Below the pieces are notes generated by a model. That model was not told the origin of the DNA. It saw nothing but the letters and a program-made list of their open reading frames with translations, and ran no database searches. From contig CP134536.1 in the NCBI GenBank assembly GCA_031826515.1, positions 1,128,001 to 1,192,000 of the forward strand: a stretch of DNA of 64,000 nt. Direction: 5' to 3'. Shown in pieces: positions 59,761 to 64,000 of this stretch. Position numbers and translations under genes: made by a program. How positions within the stretch are numbered: the stretch's first letter is position 1; each line of letters begins with the position of its first letter. This DNA comes from Flavobacteriaceae bacterium HL-DH10. Lineage in GTDB: Bacteria > Bacteroidota > Bacteroidia > Flavobacteriales > Flavobacteriaceae.

Positions 59761-60741
59761 ATGATAGATCAAAATTCCATATTTAATATTAAGACACAAA
59801 CCCAATTTAACAATTTGGCACTTGAAGTCTTTAACTATCAGTTTAAAAACAACAAAGTATACAGGTCATTCTGTGATTTATTATACAAACACCCCAGCGA
59901 TGTTAAAACTATTGAGGACATCCCTTTTTTGCCCATTCAATTCTTTAAAACCAAAAACATCTTAAGTTCAAAAGCATCTATACAAACAACTTTTACTAGC
60001 TCGGGCACTACAGGAAGTTCTACAAGCAAACACCATATAACCGATTTAGACATATATAAACAAAGCTTTACCAAAGGCTTTAAACAGTTTTATGGCAACA
60101 TAGACGATTATGTTATTCTTGCCTTATTACCTTCTTATTTAGAACGAAAAGGGTCGTCGTTAATTTATATGGTAGACGATTTAATTAAACAATCTAAACA
60201 ACCTGAAAGTGGGTTCTATTTAAATAATATTTCTGAATTAAAGGATAAACTTATCAAGCTTGATCATGAAGGTAAAAAAGTGCTTTTAATTGGTGTTTCT
60301 TTTGCTTTATTAGATTTAGTTGAAACTTATACATTCAACTTAAAAAGCACCATTATTATGGAAACTGGTGGTATGAAAGGACGAAGAAAAGAATTAATAA
60401 GAAATGAATTACACAAACAACTAAAACAGGGGTTCGGCGTTGAAACTATACATAGTGAATATGGCATGACCGAACTTTTAAGTCAGGCATATTCTAATGG
60501 AAATGGTGTTTTTAAATGCCCGAATTGGATGCGTATATTAACTAGAGATACTGAAGATGCTTTAACTATCAATCCTTCTGAAAAAGCTGGTGGTATTAAT
60601 GTTATTGATTTAGCTAATATTAATTCGTGTTCGTTTATTGCTACACAAGACTTAGGTCGTGTAAATAAAAATGGAGAATTTGAAGTTATTGGTCGTTTTG
60701 ATAATTCAGATATTCGTGGATGTAATTTGATGGTCTTGTAA
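59761..60741 (+). CDS. LuxE/acyl-protein-synthetase-like adenylate-forming enzyme
   Basis: A 326-residue protein of the ANL-superfamily LuxE group (PF04443). The AMP-binding loop T-S-S-G-T-T-G-S-S-T-S lies near 79-89. M-E-T-G-G-M-K-G-R-R-K-E near 200-211, H-S-E-Y-G-M-T-E-L near 231-239 and Q-D-L-G-R-V near 298-303 also match. It is shorter than acyl-CoA synthetases (no C-terminal lid), as in LuxE, which activates a fatty acid and holds it as an acyl-enzyme. No lux genes are present. It more likely acylates a protein or an O-antigen-type substrate; this is inference. Confidence 0.85.
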   Translation: MIDQNSIFNIKTQTQFNNLALEVFNYQFKNNKVYRSFCDLLYKHPSDVKTIEDIPFLPIQFFKTKNILSSKASIQTTFTSSGTTGSSTSKHHITDLDIYKQSFTKGFKQFYGNIDDYVILALLPSYLERKGSSLIYMVDDLIKQSKQPESGFYLNNISELKDKLIKLDHEGKKVLLIGVSFALLDLVETYTFNLKSTIIMETGGMKGRRKELIRNELHKQLKQGFGVETIHSEYGMTELLSQAYSNGNGVFKCPNWMRILTRDTEDALTINPSEKAGGINVIDLANINSCSFIATQDLGRVNKNGEFEVIGRFDNSDIRGCNLMVL

Positions 60742-60779
60742 GTTACCGACATCCCTTAAGACTTATTATAAAAAAAATC

Positions 60780-61226
60780 ATGAAAAGTCTTTTTTTATTA
60801 CTTTTACTAAGTACCTCCTTATCCTTTTCTCAAACTACAGATTATAACACTAAAAAAGGATTTGCAGCCAACGGTTATGATGTTGTAGCATATTTTAGCA
60901 ACCAAGCTTTAGAAGGAAACAATATTTACAAAACAACATATGATGCCGTTGAATATAAATTTGTTTCAAAAGAAAACTTAAATACTTTTAAAGAAAATCC
61001 TAAAAAATTCATTCCCCAATATGGAGGATATTGCGCTTATGCTATAGCTTCAAAAGCACATAAAGTTGCTATAAACCCAAAAACCTTTGAAATAAAAAAT
61101 GGCAAACTCTATCTATTTTATAACGCCTGGGGAACAAATACTTTAGAGTTATGGCAAAAAGAAAATAACGACACTTTAATAGAAAAAGCCGACAAAAACT
61201 GGGAACTCATAAAATTTAAAAAATAA
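60780..61226 (+). CDS. Secreted YHS-domain protein
   Basis: A 148-residue protein with a signal peptide (1-18). The YHS domain covers about 25-120: G-F-A-A-N-G-Y-D-V-V-A-Y-F near 28-40, Y-K-F-V-S-K-E-N-L-N-T-F-K-E-N-P-K-K-F near 61-79, and P-Q-Y-G-G-Y-C-A-Y-A near 81-90. These domains are found in metal-linked or oxidative enzymes, and this family of single-domain exported forms is common but unassigned. The cysteine in Y-C-A-Y could bind metal. Confidence 0.88.
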   Translation: MKSLFLLLLLSTSLSFSQTTDYNTKKGFAANGYDVVAYFSNQALEGNNIYKTTYDAVEYKFVSKENLNTFKENPKKFIPQYGGYCAYAIASKAHKVAINPKTFEIKNGKLYLFYNAWGTNTLELWQKENNDTLIEKADKNWELIKFKK

Positions 61227-61313
61227 AATATTTCCTGTAAGTTTTAGAAAAACATTACGACCAAAAAAGAGCTAAGAAAAAGAAGAATTAATTTTTAGTT
61301 GGTTGGTTAGTTT

Positions 61314-61343
61314 AAAGCCTGATTTCTCTCGAAATCAGGCTTT
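61314..61343. terminator. Bidirectional terminator between the YHS gene and tyrS
   Basis: AAAGCCTGATTTC (61314-61326) and GAAATCAGGCTTT (61331-61343) form a perfect 13-base-pair stem with a 4-base loop. A T-run lies on the plus side, and the gene on the other strand ends just beyond. Confidence 0.92.
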
Positions 61344-61348
61344 ATTTT

Positions 61349-62644
61349 TTATACTAAACGTAAAACAAAATAGTTTTTCTTGCCACGTTGTAACAATACA
61401 AATTTGTTATTTATTAAATCTTTAGCGGTAATACTATAATCTTCTTTTACCTTTTCTTTATTAACCGAAATAGAGTTTTCCTTTAATGCACGTCTTGCTT
61501 CTCCATTAGATTTTAAAAAACCTCCTTTTTCTGCCAAAGCTGCAATAATATCCAGTCCGTTTTCAATATCAGACTGCACAATTTCAGTTTGTGGCACACC
61601 ATCAAAAACATCTAAAAATGTTTGTTCATTAAGCTGTTTTAAATCATCACTAGTCGATTTCCCGAAAAGTATTGCACTCGCTTTAATAGCATTATCTAAA
61701 TCTTCTTTAGAATGCACCATAACCGTAATTTCTTCAGCTAAACGCTTCTGTAAAACACGTAAATGCGGCGCTTCTTTATGTGCTTCAATTAAAGATTTTA
61801 TAGCTTCTTTTTCTAAAAAAGTAAATATTTTAATATACTTTTCGGCATCTTCATCACTTGAATTTAACCAATATTGATAAAATTTATAAGGTGATGTTCT
61901 ATTAGCATCTAACCATACATTACCACCTTCAGATTTTCCAAATTTAGAACCATCAGATTTTGTAATTAAAGGACACGTAATAGCAAATCCTTTTCCTCCA
62001 CCAACTCTTCTAATGAGTTCTGTTCCTGTTGTAATATTACCCCACTGGTCGCTTCCTCCCATTTGTATGGTGCAATTTTTTTCTTTATATAAATGAAGAA
62101 AGTCATAACCTTGAACAAGCTGATAGGTGAATTCTGTAAAACTCATGCCTTCTGAAGATTCTGATGAAATTCTATTTTTAACAGAATCTTTCGCCATCAT
62201 ATAGTTTACTGTAATGTGCTTACCTACATCACGAATAAATTCTAGAAATGAAAAATCTTTCATCCAATCGTAATTATTCACTAAAATTGCAGCATTTTGG
62301 GCATCACTTTCAAAATCTAAAAAATGTGCCAATTGTCCCTTTATTGCTTCTTGATTATGACGTAAGGTTTTTTCATCTAACAAATTACGCTCGTTAGATT
62401 TCCCTGATGGATCTCCAATCATTCCCGTAGCACCACCAACCAAAGCAACAGGTCTGTGTCCACAACGTTGATAATGTGCTAATAGCATAATAGGGACTAA
62501 ATTTCCAATGTGTAAAGAATCTGCTGTAGGATCAAAACCTACATAAGCACTTCGCATGCTTTCCATTAAGTGTTCTTCTGCTCCAGGCATTACAGTATGT
62601 ATCATGCCTCTCCAAGTTAATTCTTCAACAAAATTCTTTATCAT
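61349..62644 (-). CDS. tyrS: Tyrosyl-tRNA synthetase
   Basis: A 431-residue class Ic synthetase. The HIGH-type motif is H45-I-G-N. The substrate pocket segment G-G-S-D-Q-W-G-N-I lies near 196-204. The KMSKS-type motif is K-F-G-K-S near 232-236. The C-terminal S4-like RNA-binding domain is about 360-431. Bacterial TyrRS typical size. It is monocistronic, with a divergent epimerase gene upstream and a shared terminator downstream. Confidence 0.97.
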   Translation of the reverse strand: MIKNFVEELTWRGMIHTVMPGAEEHLMESMRSAYVGFDPTADSLHIGNLVPIMLLAHYQRCGHRPVALVGGATGMIGDPSGKSNERNLLDEKTLRHNQEAIKGQLAHFLDFESDAQNAAILVNNYDWMKDFSFLEFIRDVGKHITVNYMMAKDSVKNRISSESSEGMSFTEFTYQLVQGYDFLHLYKEKNCTIQMGGSDQWGNITTGTELIRRVGGGKGFAITCPLITKSDGSKFGKSEGGNVWLDANRTSPYKFYQYWLNSSDEDAEKYIKIFTFLEKEAIKSLIEAHKEAPHLRVLQKRLAEEITVMVHSKEDLDNAIKASAILFGKSTSDDLKQLNEQTFLDVFDGVPQTEIVQSDIENGLDIIAALAEKGGFLKSNGEARRALKENSISVNKEKVKEDYSITAKDLINNKFVLLQRGKKNYFVLRLV

Positions 62645-62730
62645 TATTAAATCAATTTAGTAATCTTTGGCAAATATAAAAATACGGATAGAATTACTAA
62701 TGCATTATCATTATTTATTACTTTAGTTGC

Positions 62731-63741
62731 ATGATTTTAGTAACAGGAAGTACAGGTTTAGTTGGCGCACATTTACTTTATAAATTAGCTAGTAATAATG
62801 AAAACGTTAAAGCTATTTATAGAAGTTCTCATAAATTAGAAAACGTAAAAAATGTATTTTCTACTTATACCAAAGATTATGAGCTCCTTTTTAATTCTAT
62901 TGAATGGATACAAGCGGATATTCTAGATATTCCTTTATTATCTGAAGCTTTTAAAAATGTGTCTTATGTTTATCATTGTGCTGCCTTTGTATCATTTGAG
63001 CCAGATAAATACCAACTTTTAAGACAAACTAATATTGAAGGCACTGCTAATATTGTAAATCTTTGTATTTCAAACGACATTACAAAACTTTGTTATGTAA
63101 GCTCTGTAGCAACAATAGGAAACACTTTAAACAAAGAGCCAATTACCGAAAAAACAGAATGGAATCCAGAAGTAGACAATAGTGTTTATGCAATTACAAA
63201 ATATGGTGCCGAAATGGAAGTCTGGAGAGGTACGCAAGAGGGTCTTAATACTGTTATTGTAAATCCAGGTGTTATTTTAGGAGCAGGTATTTGGCGTTAC
63301 GGAAGTGGCAGTCTGTTTAAAAAAGCACATAAAGGTTTAAAACATTATACATCGGGAACTATCGGACTTATTTCTATTGACGACGTTATTAGTATCATGA
63401 TACAACTTTTAAAAAGTGATATTGTAAATGAACGCTTTATATTAGTTGCCGAAAACTGGACATACAAGCAGTTTTTACAAACCTTAGCAAAATCTGTTGA
63501 CGCTAATATTCCTGAGAAACTAGCATCAAAAAGATTGTTAAAAGTAGCTTGGAAATTAGATTGGTTAAAAAGTAAAGTAACAGGTAAACGCAGACAGCTA
63601 ACCAAGCAAATTGCGTATTCATTATCATCTAAAAAAAACTATAGTAGCAATAAAATAGAAACAACTCTTAACTATACGTATAAAGACGTTAACAAAAGTA
63701 TTACTGAGATTGGGAGTCTGTACTTGAAACAGGCGAAATAA
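62731..63741 (+). CDS. NAD-dependent epimerase/dehydratase (extended SDR)
   Basis: A 336-residue short-chain dehydrogenase. The Rossmann motif T-G-S-T-G-L-V-G is at 5-12. The active-site Tyr153 and Lys157 are in Y-A-I-T-K-Y-G-A-E, with the catalytic Ser in S-S-V-A-T near 125-129. It resembles the dihydroflavonol-4-reductase-like SDR subgroup. The substrate cannot be named. Its last 41 bases overlap the convergent DUF4296-like gene. Confidence 0.88.
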   Translation: MILVTGSTGLVGAHLLYKLASNNENVKAIYRSSHKLENVKNVFSTYTKDYELLFNSIEWIQADILDIPLLSEAFKNVSYVYHCAAFVSFEPDKYQLLRQTNIEGTANIVNLCISNDITKLCYVSSVATIGNTLNKEPITEKTEWNPEVDNSVYAITKYGAEMEVWRGTQEGLNTVIVNPGVILGAGIWRYGSGSLFKKAHKGLKHYTSGTIGLISIDDVISIMIQLLKSDIVNERFILVAENWTYKQFLQTLAKSVDANIPEKLASKRLLKVAWKLDWLKSKVTGKRRQLTKQIAYSLSSKKNYSSNKIETTLNYTYKDVNKSITEIGSLYLKQAK

Positions 63742-64000
63742 GTTGTCCTTCTTCTTTAATTTTCTTTTTCAAAAGAATTTCGGTTAAAGTATCCTTTTTC
63801 ATTATTAACTTTAAAGAGTCTTTAATTTTTATATTTTTTATAGAATCTAAAGCTTTCACTTTCATTAAAGCTTCCAGAGAGTCCTTTACTATTTTCTCCT
63901 TTTCTTCCTTTAATTCTAAATCTTTATAAATCTTTTTAAGACGCTCTAAACTGTCTTTAATTTTTTCATAAATTTCTTGGTATTCTTTTATATGAAATGC
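63701..64000 (-). CDS. DUF4296-like lipoprotein gene, C-terminal part (cut by the window edge)
   Basis: The minus strand is open from the window edge to a stop at 63701, giving 99 residues. It opens with F-H-I-K-E-Y-Q-E-I-Y-E-K-I-K-D-S-L-E-R-L-K, the end pattern of the DUF4296 helical domain. It continues as a charged coiled coil rich in Lys/Glu, and ends Q-L-I-S-P-V-S-S-T-D-S-Q-S-Q. The N-terminus, expected to be a lipoprotein signal, is outside. In flavobacteria this gene commonly stands next to the SDR epimerase gene. The function is unknown. Confidence 0.65.
   Translation of the reverse strand, partial: AFHIKEYQEIYEKIKDSLERLKKIYKDLELKEEKEKIVKDSLEALMKVKALDSIKNIKIKDSLKLIMKKDTLTEILLKKKIKEEGQLISPVSSTDSQSQ

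Overview
The window looks like chromosome of a low-GC, probably marine member of the Flavobacteriaceae (Bacteroidota). Evidence: AT-rich DNA; type IX secretion (T9SS) C-terminal sorting domains; TonB-domain BlaR1-like proteins; a PolIII alpha subunit fused to a DnaQ-like exonuclease; an S16 protein with a long Ala/Glu tail; and promoters of the Bacteroidota form TTG-N18/19-TAnnTTTG. No rRNA, CRISPR array, prophage or complete insertion sequence is visible. One tRNA (Asp-GTC) is present.

Layout. 0.4-4.6 kb: a blaI-blaR1-TPR-lipoprotein operon whose BlaR1 carries three tandem TonB-like domains, behind a large inverted-repeat operator. 5.2-8.1 kb: a TPR histidine kinase/LuxR-type regulator pair and a 48-residue lipoprotein. 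8.5-13.6 kb: two LacI regulators, a HAD phosphatase, and KDPG aldolase plus KDG kinase (end of uronate/alginate-type catabolism), with perfect LacI operators between kdgK and the second lacI. 13.7-21.7 kb: an accessory stretch of secreted, surface and hypothetical proteins, strewn with a repeated double-hairpin element and ending at tRNA-Asp. 21.9-34.2 kb: housekeeping genes (DUF58, ClpP-like, trxA, dnaE, lactonase, rpsP, rimM, trmN6, glutaryl-CoA dehydrogenase). 34.3-53.3 kb: a ferredoxin-centred metabolic block comprising a 1148-residue probable pyrophosphate-type PEP carboxykinase, a 2Fe-2S ferredoxin, rseC-rnfBCDGEA, 2-oxoacid:ferredoxin oxidoreductase korAB, a 2[4Fe-4S] ferredoxin, NifJ pyruvate:ferredoxin oxidoreductase, and the Fe-S assembly genes nfu and mrp. 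53.6-64 kb: an outer-membrane protein, an alkyltransferase-like protein, LysE exporter, trmB, a glycosyltransferase gene broken at two poly-A tracts, a PhoR/PhoB-like pair, a small T9SS protein, a LuxE-like protein, a YHS protein, tyrS, an SDR epimerase and the end of a DUF4296-like gene.

How the genes may work together (inference). NifJ and KorAB would reduce ferredoxin from pyruvate and 2-oxoacids. Rnf would couple ferredoxin/NAD(H) exchange to an ion gradient, and Nfu/Mrp would supply clusters. A PPi-dependent PEP carboxykinase beside them would join PEP and oxaloacetate. Together these suggest anaerobic or microaerobic capacity, or a low-potential electron supply, in a lineage usually regarded as aerobic.
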